64,000 bases of DNA from Bacteroidota bacterium (lineage in GTDB: Bacteria; Bacteroidota; Bacteroidia; AKYH767-A; OLB10). Of this stretch, positions 27,749 to 39,072 are shown in pieces. The stretch covers positions 1 through 64,000 of the forward strand of contig JADJMG010000010.1 of assembly GCA_016709725.1 (NCBI GenBank). Direction: 5' to 3'. The number at the start of each line of letters is the position of its first letter. Within the stretch, counting starts at the first letter, position 1. Below the pieces are notes generated by a model. The model made no database searches. It was not told the DNA's origin and saw only the letters and a program-made list of their open reading frames with translations. The position numbers and the translations under genes were made by a program.

Positions 27749-28867
27749 CTATTTTACAATACAAAATCCAATAGGTTTATAATTTGAGATGGTATTTATA
27801 ATTTCAAAAATATAATATCCTTCGTTTAATTCATTTACATAGATAATTCCATCTGAACAATTTCCTGTTGTAACTAAGCGCATGCTCATATCATATATTT
27901 GAAATTGGATATTGCTTTTATTAATTTGTATGTAATCCTTTGCAGGATTTGGCCATAATTTCAACTCAATTAAATCAATTGCTTCTTTTGTAAAATACAT
28001 TCGACTACTGCTTGCAAAAAAATCCTCTCGCTCTAAGCGAAGTTTTCCTCTAGCTATTTTAACTGCTAACCCACCCTCTAAAGAATGTAAACTAGCAATC
28101 TCAAGTAACAAACTTGTATCGCTGCTATTTAGGTCACGATATTCAAGTTCGGCACCTATGATAGCAGATAGCACTTGATCCAAATAGTTTTGATGGTCAT
28201 TGGAATCAACAAGATTTTCTAATAATTCATTTGCATTTGTCCAATTTTTTAAATTGCAAAACTGAAGCACAGAATCATATTTACCAATATTGGAGAAAAC
28301 TAATTCATTATATAAGTCTTCATACATTTCGTCATCTTCGTAGCCAGTAATTAGACGACCTGTATCTGCAATTAAATATTTATAGGCCGCATCTTTCCGT
28401 AAATATTCAAACTGCTCAGCAAAATCGCCTTCATAACGCGCTGTGTCAGCTGCTACCGGCGCAAACCCAGCACTTCTTGCATTTGAAGTAGGGCCGAAAT
28501 TAGAACATTCTCCAATTAAATAAGTTGTTTGGTTTCCGAAAAGTTCAACAACTTGCGAAATCGCATTACCTACTTTGGCAGGAGACAAATTATTATCAAA
28601 CAATTCCGCACCATGATGATACCAAGGTATTATAAATGGAGAAACTCCTTCAACTCGGTCATGGCTATCATCCACCCAAGCATTATCAAAACCACCTCCA
28701 GGCACACCTTGAAAAGCACCAATTAATGCTGGTGCTCCATCACCCAAACTTATTCCCAAATCGTAGGCACTCATCAGATTCTCAATCAAAGTTACATAAT
28801 CGTTATTACCTACAAAATTCATAGAGTGTCCTAGGTTAAAGAGGCTATTACACTTAACAACTGGCAT
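27749..28867 (-). pseudogene. Giant T9SS protein, C-terminal segment
   Basis: This reading frame continues the big protein encoded from 34468 downward. The first residues (MPVVKCNSLFNLGHSMNFVGN) are directly continuous with the preceding segment if one base near 28880-28886 is corrected (ADASSMPVVK). It holds mostly helical, acidic sequence of unknown fold, then a type A sorting domain (LKLWPNPAKDYIQIN, FQIYDMSMRLVTTG, EGYYIFEIINTIS). The ATG is therefore not a genuine start. The sorting domain shows the full-length product is exported by the type IX system. Confidence 0.75.
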
Positions 28868-31800
28868 ACTTGAAGCATCTGCCTAATTCCAACTAAATCA
28901 TTTTCCAAATCTTCAACATAAGTATCATTAGAAATTAAATTCTCTGAAATTTCACAATCGTTGGCATTCTCAAGCCTAATACCTCTAAACACGTTGGATG
29001 GAGTAGAGGATAAATGAAAATAAATATTGTTTCTGTATAATTTTGTGCCTCCTATATTTCCAATATGAATTCCAATTCTTGGTTGATGGTTGGTGTTTGA
29101 TTCATACCCAATGTCATTATAATCGATTAAAGCTTTATTGATTCTCAAAATTGGTATTGCTGATGTTAGTACAATAGCAGCACCTGCAAAATTGTCCGTT
29201 AAAGTATTTCGTCCATCTCCAAAAATATTATTCGTAATATGTATTGAGGATTCATTTGTCATATCAAAAATGTCGATCCCTCTATTATAATCAAAGAACT
29301 TATTTTCATCATCAATTGTAATTTTGTTTTTTGTGATTCCTTCAATATTTATGCAAGAATTGGTTATTGCATTGCTGGTAGAAGCACCATTATTTGAGCC
29401 AAAATTATTTTTCAATATAGTATAGTTTTCTTCTCCAAAGCCATAAATACCATATACGCAATTCGTAAAAAAGTTTGATATAAGGTTCGTGCTTTTTCCT
29501 ACTACTAATTCACGATCCCAAAAAAGGTTATCACTATTTTGAAATATTGCAGAACCATATGAAGGAATTAATGGAATTCCAGTGGGAATAAAAATTTCAT
29601 CAAAATCATTATTCCAAATTTCAGCCCCACTATTTTGTACTACTATTCCATAAATCGATTCACTGAAAAAGTTAGTTAGCGTACTACTACCTGATTTCCC
29701 AATTATAATGTTTTCAACATCATTTAACTCGATTGCAGCAAATTTTTGATCGGCAGCATGAGGGTCTAATAATCCCCCACCATTGCTTGAGAAAGTACAA
29801 TCAAAAATGCTATAGTCATCATTGTTGTTTTGCAAATTATTTGTGATTTTAAGCGAATATTTATCCATAATTATATCTTTAAAATTATCAAAGAACAAGC
29901 AATTTTCTAAACTATAATTTGTATTCCTTGCCAAATAAAGTGCTGAGTCCGCATTTTCAATAGAACAATCAGTTAATGTTACTCTTGAAGGATTATTGAG
30001 TCCTTTATTCTCTGCCCTGATACCTCTCCACATCATAGTAGAGCAAGCACTAAGTGTACAATTTACTAAAGTTAAATTCATCCCATTTATTACATTAAAC
30101 CATGCTCCTTCGCCCATGAATATATCAAAATTTTCTAATGTTAAATCCATGCCATCTAAATATGGTGTCGAAGAATTTGGATCATCGATGTTTGTACTAA
30201 TTCTAAACTCTCCTTCAATAAAGAGTTGTGGTCTATTGGTATCATCGCCAGTTACAGAAACCGCTTGAAAATCTGGACTACTAGATGTATAATTCACAAT
30301 GCAATTGGGGCAATTAGTTGAAATGATTGCATCTTCTAAATTTCCAGCATGATTATAATAATCGTATTGTAACGTAATTGGATCAGCAATTCCAATAGGA
30401 GCAATTCCAATTTCTGTTGTTGCATTTATACTACAACAATTATGCGTATTTACAATAATCGTTCGTGTTGCTTGGCAAGTACCATCAAAATCCAATTCTA
30501 ACGAATACGTTGTTTGCCCCATTGGAGGAGTAATAACCAAAGTTTCATCGGTTGAGTTTCCTGTGCCAGGTATCCAAGTCCAATTTGGGGTAATAGTTGT
30601 TCCATTAAATTCAAATTCTGGTATGATTTCAATTTCAGTACCGTAACAAATATTTATTTCATTTCCTAAAGTAAAATTAGAAAAGGGTACTACGATCTCC
30701 ACACTTTCACTCTTCCAACATTGACCATCTGAAACATAAACTTCATAAGTAGTTGTTTTTTCAGGGGCAACATAAATTGTACTACATAAAGGAGTATTGG
30801 AACATAAACTAGATACCATTCCGGAATCTAATAAAGAAGGCGTCCAAAGATAAGAATAAGGTAAAGTATTAGATCCATGGTTGTTAACAATAAAATTTGC
30901 CGCAAGCTGAATTGGTGTAGCGCCAGGACAATAATCCGTACTACTTGGAGTTATTTGCAAATTAGAAATATCATCCTCTTGAATTGTAATATCTATTGGA
31001 TCACAAGCAGAACATGGAGTAATGGTGAAGACTTGAGTAGGGCTAACATTTCCCGCAAGAATTGTATAAATCCAACGATTGCCTATTACTTCAGGCGTCG
31101 TTCCTATTGTTAAAGAACATCCTACGCAAGTAGGCAGATCAGATGCTAATGATTGATTGCTTTCTACAACCAACGTAGTGGTACTGCCACTACAAATTAC
31201 ATCATCTGTTAACCGTACATTCCGAATAGAACCTGAATTTCCATTCTGCTGAATTACTAACATTGAGAAAGGCGGTATACTAATGTAGGAAGGATTACTA
31301 GTTATCCAAGGGTTACTATTAATCTCCAATTCTTGTGGATTACCTGAAATAGAACCTGCATCTCCAAGAATTACATGAGTATTATTAAAATTTTGGATTA
31401 ATGAGGCACTTAGATTGATTGGGTCTAACCCTGGATAAATTGATTGTACTCCAATATCGTAGTTGTAACTTGATAAATTTAAAATAATTGTTTTTTGAAA
31501 ACCATGCCCATCTTCAAAAACCCAGCCCATAATATCAACAAAATTAATACTATTACTAAGTATATCAGCATTTGGAAAAGAAAGAGGTGTAGCTTTAATA
31601 GCGTTACGAATAGTATTGGCTACTCCATCTAGTGCAGTACCCAATGCCGATTTCTCTGCTTTACGAGTTGCGATGGTTCCTACTTGAGGATCTCCATGGC
31701 AAGATAAACCATTAAACGCATTATTTGACTCAAACACATTTCCAAACCTGCCACCTGCAAGCATTGTATGAGAAATAATTTTTGTTATTTCTGGAGTTTC

Positions 31801-34062
31801 CAAATAATTCAAAGCGAGTGAAGCAACTAACAATCCGTGTGCCCATGTACCAGTTCGATTGTCGTTATCATCATCCAAATTGAACTCTGTTATCCAGATT
31901 TCTTTAGGACTAAAGTTAGAATTAAATTCTTGAATTTTCAAAAACTCCTTGTTCTGCAATTCTTGAACATGATTAAATGACTGCAATAAAAATTCTTCTA
32001 TTCCGCTTGGTGCTAGACTACCACCACATGGAGCATTAGTTGGAGGTAGATTAATATAATCATGTAAAGTTATTGCATCAATACTATTTGAAGTTTTCAA
32101 TCGCTCTAAAACTTGATCTAGCCATAGTCTTTTTCTCCCTTTATCATTTTCTTCTGAAATTGCGCCAACAACTGCAATTTTAGTGTTTTGAAATGGAGCG
32201 TAAAATTTAATATCTTTTGACCATCTCAAAGCTTTATCCATGTAGTCATTTACAGAAGGAAACACGGTTCTATAGTGTTCTTTTTCTAAATAAAATTCAT
32301 TTCCTAATTCAATATATTCTAGTGGTAAATTATTTTCATTTAAACTATAAAATGCAGCCATTTCATGGTAAAAAGTTGAAGTTAGCATATTCAGGGCAAT
32401 AATTGGACGAGCACCCATTTTTTCCAAATTCAATTTGACAAATTCATATCCATTTCCTGTTCTATTCATAGGTAGCAAATAAGAATTTTGGTCATAAAAC
32501 CAACCCAGAGGTAGATTTTTTTCATCCATAGGATAATTATTTCTCCAATCCGAATAATTACTTAAAGTCCCTGCGGGTATTCTCATTAACGTTACATATT
32601 TATCACTAATAAATTTCTTGGTATTTATTGAGTTATTATCCCAATCACTTAAATTTTGCCATGATTGTTTGGGAACTCCACTAGTCGTACTCTGAATAAT
32701 ATTACTTCCATTAAATCCAAAAATATCTTCTGGAATTGTTCTTTGTTTCGCTGTAATCAGAGTAGGAATTATTGTTTTTACTGGCTTGTTACTTGCTAAA
32801 GTAATTTTTGAATAATTTGAAAGTGTAGTTTTACTCCATAAAGAACCAAGATATGCAGTTCCAAATATCGAATCTCTACCTTTATCAACCCATTTTGTGC
32901 CATTCCACGAAGCAACTGCTAACCCAACAGTATCAAAAACGCCACAACCTAAACTATCCCAATACAATCTTACTTTAACATTAGAAGTACCGGTTACTCT
33001 TTTTAAATCCCAATATTGGCAAGTTGAAATATAAGATAGGGTTGTATCAGAACTATCACTTTCATTATGAAATTCATTTTTATAAATAACACTAAATGCA
33101 TCAGTACTATTTGATGGTGCAGAAATTTCCAAAGGGTAATGATGCCCGTCATCTCCCACCGGAAAAACAAAAGCAGTATTTCCTATTTTCTTTACCATAC
33201 CATTAACAAAACTTTGATTACTGGCTCCTGTGGTCGTAGCGGTTGCTTTTAATGTAATAATAGTGTCAGTGTAAATGATGCCACTGGTGAGTTGTAATAA
33301 ACTATCAATGGTGATGGGTTGGTTTAAGGTGACGTTACCTGATGTTTTGTCTATAATTATTTTATTAAAAGTTAAAGTACTTGTACCACCTCCAAAAGTT
33401 TGATTTTCTTCGCCAGCAAATTTTAAGGTTCCACCACTGGTATTAAAAGTAACATTATTTCCATTTACAATCACATTTCCATTGTAAATATTGGTTCCGG
33501 CATTGGCTGCTTGAATATTGCCCGTTCCTGCATTGAAATAAACATCTTTATTGTAGGTATCGGCATTTTGGCTTGCTAATTTTACGTAGGCGGTGGATGT
33601 GTTTCCATTGGTAATGGTAACTACGCCGTTGTAAACATTGGCGCCATCCCAAGTATTGTTTAAACTGTGTCCTGTTTTGGTAAGCGAAGTACTATCACCA
33701 AAGGTTGTTGATTTAACAACCAGGTTGGGCGCTGTAAAATTTACTTTTCCTAAAAAAGAATTAGAGTACACATTAAAAAGCACACTTCCAATTGCCGTAA
33801 TTGAATTGGATGAAGAGGCAGACTCCACCATGTTTTTAAACTGAATAGTTCCGGCACTAATTCCAGTATTACCTGTAACTAAACAAGCGCTGTCGCCGAG
33901 AATAGATGCGCCATAAGTTCCGTTTGCAAAATTGATTCCGCCACTTCCTGTGCTATTAATATAGATGGTATCATTAAAATAACTGGTATCACCATAAGCC
34001 ATTTGCAAAGAATAATTTCCACTACTATACAAATACACTTTTCCGTTAAAAGTATCAGGCAA
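28831..34062 (-). pseudogene. Giant T9SS protein, central segment with GH-A-clan glycosidase-like domain
   Basis: About 1,743 residues in one frame, with no genuine start of its own. Order: adhesin-like beta-helix repeats (34062 to about 32780), then a TIM-barrel-like domain (about 32760 to 31240). The barrel region has YIELGNEFY (about 32300, acid/base Glu after Asn) and WITEFNL (about 31890, nucleophile Glu), the paired signature of clan GH-A glycosidases. Next come Ig/PKD-like cysteine-containing segments (about 31240-30430) and a right-handed parallel beta-helix with many N/S ladders (about 30430-28890). Frameshifts at about 34058-34063 and 28880-28886 separate it from its two ends. Function: probably a secreted polysaccharide-active or adhesive surface protein. 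Confidence 0.75.
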
Positions 34063-34468
34063 TTAAAATTAGTTCCTTGAAAATAAGCATAAGTTCCTCT
34101 AATTTTTAGGTTTCCGTTATTGATCGCACCCCCATTTAATGAGCTTCTGCCTGAAACATGTAGCTCGTAGGTATTTAAATCAATGGTGTTTGCTGAAATG
34201 ACGAGCCTTGTAATGGTTCTATTTCCATCCAATAAAATAGAATTGACCCCACCGTTGCTCAATGTTACTGTATCATTGGTGCTTGGGACACCTGACGGGC
34301 TCCAGTTACTCGATGTTGACCAGTTGGTACTGGTAGCACCGTTCCAAGTGTAGTTCCCGGCGTTAGCAGTTGCAGTCAGTAAGGAAAACACGATCCCAAA
34401 TAACTTAATGAGAGACGGAGAGTCGGAAATCGCGAAGTTTCGCGAGGAGAGTCGGAGACTTTTTTCAT
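33879..34468 (-). pseudogene. Giant T9SS protein, N-terminal segment with interrupted signal peptide
   Basis: The frame is open from a GTG at 34391 (FSLLTATANAGNYTWNG), then NWSTSSNWSPSGVPSTNDTV, a typical start of Bacteroidota beta-helix adhesins. The natural ATG at 34468 (MKKVSDSP) is in another frame. The two are separated by a 29-bp repeat unit at about 34420-34457; deleting it joins MKKVSDSPSLIKLFGIV in frame to a good signal peptide. The frame is lost again at about 34058-34063, where a missing base moves the reading into the central segment. Residues after FQGTNFNC in this frame are shadow. Confidence 0.7.
34418..34457. repeat. 11-bp direct repeats flanking a 16-bp near-palindrome in a signal-peptide region
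   Basis: On the minus strand two identical 11-mers TCCGACTCTCC are separated by 18 bases containing the hairpin TCGCGAAACTTCGCGA. The period is 29 bp, not a multiple of three. A similar palindrome, TCGCGAAGCTTCGCGA, is intergenic at 60358-60373. Confidence 0.85.
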
Positions 34469-34599
34469 AAAATGAGGAATTACATTAATAAAATAATACA
34501 CTAAATATGATACTGACTATTAAGTTAAATTGAAAATACGAAGCGAAACTTGTTAGAATCCATCTTCAAATTTTCAAATCGTCCAATTTTCAAATTTTT

Positions 34600-35007
34600 T
34601 TAATTCGTCACAAAAGCAAAAGTATCACTCCACACGCCACTACTATTTTTCAACCTCACATACCCAAATTGAACATCGCTGTAAGCAAAGCTGCCTAAGG
34701 AAAGAGTAATTCGGTATCCTGTACGTTGCCATGACATGCCTGCAGGTAAACCTGCAGCTTGATCATAGGTAAACTGGTGATTGGCTAAGTCGGCTTGCCC
34801 TTCCTTACTTCCAACCTTCACCTCGATCAAGTCAATTTGATTGGTGTCGGTCAACGTAATAAACATGGTTCCTTCCACCACATCATTGACGGGCTGGGAA
34901 GTGATAACATAAGCGTCAAAATTGGACTGCGCTTGCAGTGAATTCCCTGTAAGAATAAAAAGCAGAAGAACTAAACATCTTGTTAAAGCACTCAGATAAT
35001 TTTTCAT
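34600..35007 (-). CDS. Secreted hypothetical protein
   Basis: The start is set at the ATG at 35007 because it opens a clear signal peptide (MKNYLSALTRCLVLLLFILT, ending SLQAQ). The longer frame to 35091 has a cysteine- and aromatic-rich leader without export features. The 107-residue mature part is a single beta-rich domain (VVEGTMFITLTDTNQIDLIEV, then YSDVQFGYVRLKNSSGVW). I do not recognise a family. It lies between the giant protein and the TonB receptor in the same direction, so it may be part of the same surface system. Confidence 0.6.
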   Translation of the reverse strand: MKNYLSALTRCLVLLLFILTGNSLQAQSNFDAYVITSQPVNDVVEGTMFITLTDTNQIDLIEVKVGSKEGQADLANHQFTYDQAAGLPAGMSWQRTGYRITLSLGSFAYSDVQFGYVRLKNSSGVWSDTFAFVTN

Positions 35008-35354
35008 AAAAAGAGGATTGGTTAAGCGAATGTAAAAAAGATTTTCGGAAAAGCAAGAGGTTGGGGTGAAAAAATAACGTAAAATCAACATTTGATGCTG
35101 CTATGGGAAATAATTGGCGTGAATTAATTTTGAATTCGGAATGGAAAAGCTTCTAGCTAATAGCTACAGAAGCGAAGGCTTGCGACACCATTCTCAATAG
35201 ACTGTAACAATCCATCTCAACAGTACCGTCCTTCGGTCAGACTTCTAGGAGTTCTACAATTCTCCACACTCTACTGATAGCTGGTACTCACTCTAAAAAC
35301 CCTCCCCTCGACAAGCTCAGTGAGCACTCCCATCTCCTAACTCCTCTTCTCCGA

Positions 35355-37142
35355 TCAATTCAACTCTAACATAATTTGAAAATAAGCCAATCTTCCAATC
35401 AATGGACCACCGTAAACTTCGTAATGTAAATTTTCTAAAATGTTTGTACAACCAACTTTGAAAGTAGTTTTGATATCTGGAAATTTCTTGTTGATTTGCG
35501 CATCAAGGATTCCGTAATCTTCAATCTCGCCCGTGAATTGCGGCGACCCTTCAAATAAAAATCCTTCTACCCATTTATAATTTAGGCCAAATCCCCAATT
35601 GCTTCCAATTTTATTATCGATTTCTTGTCCTGTTAATCCAACATTATATTTATTCCTTGGTGTATTAAATGCAGGAATTAATGGATCTGTTGAGCCATGA
35701 CGATCTAACTCGTTCCATGAATAATTCGCATTAAATGAATAAAATCGACTGAAGTAATAATTCGCTCCGATGGTAAATCCTGCTGTAGTAACTCGATCTT
35801 TTGAATTCGTAGCCACTCGATAAATATCGTTTAAAAAGATCGGTAGTGGAGATCCTTGTGCGACGGAAACATCAGCCCCAAATTTATATCCAATAAAATT
35901 CGTGTAGCTGCTATAGTATGCATTCATATCCAAAAAAAGTTTTTTGAAGAGTGTGGTTCTATAGCCAAATTCTATGGTCTTTACCTCTTCCGGTTTTACA
36001 GCGGCTACATTGAAATATTCAAGCGTATCGGGATTCTGATAATTTAATCCTGTAAATAAAGATTCAAGCGTTACTAATGAATCATATCCATTTAAATTTC
36101 CAAGAAGCGTTGCCCGACCCACTTGATAATATAAATATTGATCAGCAAGAGTAGGATTGCGAATAGCGGAGCTTAACGACACTCTAAAAGTATTTAGCGC
36201 ATTAGGATTGTAAATGGCAGAAAGAGCAGGGGAGAAGAGATAGTCAAAATTTTGATTTTTGTCCATCCGTATCGCTGCATTTAATTTTAACCGATCATCC
36301 AATAATTTTTTATCGACCCCAAAATAAAGTCCATATTCATAGAGTCTAATTTCTCTGCCACTGGTATCGGAGAAGATGGTACCGCGCGAGTTGGGAAGAT
36401 ATTGTCGGAAGTTAGCGCCCGTCGTGAAAATAAAACTATCAATATTAAATTTGTATTCCGCATGAACATGTGTTAAAGCTGATTTGTCGAAGAACTTCGA
36501 TCCTCCTCCAGCAAAAGTTTCTCTGGATGTGATGCTCGTTAAAGCGGAATCAAAAGCTGCAGTTCCAGGAATTAAGTAAGCTTGATTGCCATTAATCACC
36601 GATCCCACACCATTGGCATAGGAGAGCGCGTTACCATGATACAGCGTCAAAGAATCGTAAAAGTTGTTTAATAAGAATGGATTGATGGAAGCTAAATAAG
36701 CCGCATAATCATTGGGGAATTGAGACGGTTGAGGGTAGCCCGGAAAACTTCGAATGTTTTGAAAATAATTCTCTGTATTAAAAAATTTAATGTAATCATC
36801 AACCCAATCGGCATTGTCTTTTACAGAATTCTGTAGCAATAATGCGGTGAAAAATGCATCGTATGATTTTCCAGCATCTTCATTGGTATGATAGGCTCTG
36901 ATAAAAAATTTATCTTGTTTTTTTAATTCAATTCGATGCTGAAAAAATTGAATATCCTTTAAACTATAGCGATTATCACCTTGATAAACCGTAGTCCCAT
37001 AGCCAAAGTTAGAACTTGCAATTAATTCCAATTCTTTGGCAATTTTATAATGTACAGCCGCATTTAATTTTAAGTTGCGTGTATCATAATCCACAATGTC
37101 TTTTTCGGCATATCCCGTGCGGTATAGAATTCCTATGCCGGG
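35355..37142 (-). pseudogene. TonB-dependent receptor, C-terminal barrel part (after in-frame TGA)
   Basis: This is the in-frame continuation of the receptor whose N-terminal part ends at 37143. Reading through the TGA gives PGIGILYRTGYAEKDIVDYD, exactly the type of sequence expected inside the barrel. It continues with many outer-membrane strands and loop motifs (GYGTTVYQGDNRYSLKDIQFFQHRIELK, SLSSAIRNPTLADQYLYYQ, EFGYRTTLFKKLFLDMNAYYSSYTNF). It ends in aromatic LAYFQIMLELN, the usual barrel terminus. No separate start exists; the GTG/ATG candidates within are internal. Confidence 0.85.
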
Positions 37143-38126
37143 TCAAAGTGCGGGCACTAAACTAAAATCACCTCCTGAATAATATTCGTCGCCATAAACA
37201 TTAACAGCATCGTATCCTCCCGGATTAAGCTCATTATTTTTTGACTGAGGAGTTGCAGAACGATTATCCGCTTCCCAGTCGTTGGCTGTGAAATAACAAA
37301 TGTTAAATTTCATTCCCACTTTATCCTCTCCCTCTTTGTTTTTTAGAACGGCTGCGTAGCGAATGGAGGTTTCTTTCAAATTCCTCGATCCTATTTTGTA
37401 GCTAAACTCTAATCCGGGTTTTACAAACGGGCTTCGCGTAGTCATGCTGATTACACCGTTAAATGCATTCGGTCCATAAAATGCCGAACTAGCTCCAACC
37501 ACTAAATCTACTTTTAAGAGGTCCAATTCCGAACATCCTAAGAAATTACCCAGTGAAAAATTTAAACCCGGACTTTGATTGTCTACGCCATCAATAATTT
37601 GCAATGAACGAACCGGTGAGGTGCTGTTAAAACCTCTTGTATTGACTACTTTAAATCCAAGACTTGCTGCGGTAACATCCACCCCTTTTAAGGCGCCAAG
37701 TCCATCATAAAAGCTGGCTGCTGGAGTTTGTCGTATGGCAATAATATCCATGGATTCTACCGTAATGGCCGATTCTCGCTGCTTTTCCGTTAGTCTGGAT
37801 TCAACTACACTTACTTCTTTTAATGCTTTTTGGCTGGAAGTAAGATAAATAGTTAAGGGCTCCGTGAGACCATTCACAGTCATTTCCTTGGTATCAAATC
37901 CTAAATAGGAAACAATCAAAACGATGGGTGGAGTTGAAATTCCCTCTAAGGTAAATTTACCATCTAAATCCGTGGTCGTTCCAATATTTCCCCCTTTCAC
38001 GGCGATGGTAGCGCCAATCAAGGCTTCTTTCGTCTTGCTATCCTTTACTACCCCTTTTAATGCTTGTCCATGGCTAACTAGAGCAAGTGCTAGAATTAAA
38101 AATAAGGTGAGGGCGGTTTTAAACAT
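37143..38126 (-). pseudogene. TonB-dependent receptor, N-terminal plug part (in-frame stop)
   Basis: The ATG at 38126 gives a signal peptide (MFKTALTLFLILALALVSHG ending Q). It is followed by a carboxypeptidase-like regulatory domain (GVVKDSKTKEALIGATIAVK, GTTTDLDGKFTLEGI) and a plug domain (GLGALKGVDVTAASLGFKVVNTRGFNS, then IIDGVDNQSPGLNFSLGN and NAFNGVISMTTR). It ends at a TGA (37143-37145) after FSLVPAL, although the same frame continues as barrel for another 590 residues. The stop could come from a single base change (for example CGA or TGG to TGA), from an assembly error, or from real decay. Confidence 0.85.
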
Positions 38127-38240
38127 ATTCTTCTGCTTTTTATAGGATAGGAGCAAAAATATTAATTTAGTATTTAGCGTTTATGATGTTGTGAAAGTAC
38201 AAAATCTCACCCATCTAAATTAATTGACCTAAAACAATAA

Positions 38241-38987
38241 ATGAACAAGAAGAATTTGCATTTTTGTAGCATGTATAAAATAGTGGTAGGAATTCTGTTT
38301 TTGATATTACCCTTTCAAGGAATGGGTCAATGGAAAAGTTTTCAGGTTTTTAAGGGTGATACCATCAATTGCGAGGATGTGAAAGGACTGAAACAGGGTG
38401 TTTGGAAGAAGTATTATCGAAATAATACCTTGTGTTCTGAAACGATGTTTACCAACAATAAACCTTCGGGTATAAGTCGTACATGGTATGAAAGTGGAAA
38501 ATTAAAGGCAGAGGTTTTTTTTGATAAAGATCAGATTCACGGTAAAGGAATCTCGTATTATGAGTCGGGGAAAGTGTTAGCCAAAGGTAACTATTTCGAT
38601 CTAAAAAAGGATTCTACTTGGGTTTTTTATGGAGAAAATGACTCCATAAAAGCCATCGAAATTTATCAAAAAGGAGTAGCTACCGGGGCATGGAAGGTGT
38701 TTTATGAAGATGGTAACATCGCAGAAATAAAGAATTATCTGAAAGGAAAAAGGGAAGGTCTCTATCAACAGTTTAATGAAGTGGGTAAAGTGATTTTTGA
38801 AATGCATTATAAGGCAGATAAAGAAAACGGCCAGGTTAAAATTTATTATGGAAATGGGAACTTACGTGAAACCGGGGTTTATAAAAATGGTGTGAAGGAA
38901 GGACCTTGGATGGAATATGATATGGAGAGTAAAGTCATTAAGAAGGAAGTATATAAGAAGGGATTTTTGCAAAATTCTTCAAAGTAA
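38241..38987 (+). CDS. YwqK-family MORN-repeat protein
   Basis: The 248-residue product has a signal sequence (ILFLILPFQGMGQ). It is followed by at least seven MORN-type repeats of the form GxWxxYYxNGxLxxxxxYxxG: GVWKKYYRNNTLCSE, RTWYESGKLKAEVF, GISYYESGKVLAKGN, GAWKVFYEDGNIAEI and GPWMEYDMES. Such proteins are annotated as YwqK-family antitoxins, but the repeat architecture alone does not show a toxin partner, and none is adjacent. Start at ATG 38241, or at the internal ATG 38271. Confidence 0.82.
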   Translation: MNKKNLHFCSMYKIVVGILFLILPFQGMGQWKSFQVFKGDTINCEDVKGLKQGVWKKYYRNNTLCSETMFTNNKPSGISRTWYESGKLKAEVFFDKDQIHGKGISYYESGKVLAKGNYFDLKKDSTWVFYGENDSIKAIEIYQKGVATGAWKVFYEDGNIAEIKNYLKGKREGLYQQFNEVGKVIFEMHYKADKENGQVKIYYGNGNLRETGVYKNGVKEGPWMEYDMESKVIKKEVYKKGFLQNSSK

Positions 38988-39072
38988 ATTTGTTGATAAA
39001 ATTGATTTTTCTATGTTTTTCATTCCCCTTTTTTTGATATTTTTCAAAGGAAATAAATAATATCTGTAGTTT

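Noticed and set aside
35092..35354. Possible small gene between TonB receptor and secreted protein
   Set aside because: No start with a sensible reading; the sequence is made of repeat-like fragments (for example CCCCTCGACAAGCTCAGTGA) and looks non-coding.
38241..38987. Toxin-antitoxin pair suggested by the YwqK name
   Set aside because: No small toxin gene is adjacent; the protein is a secreted MORN-repeat protein.
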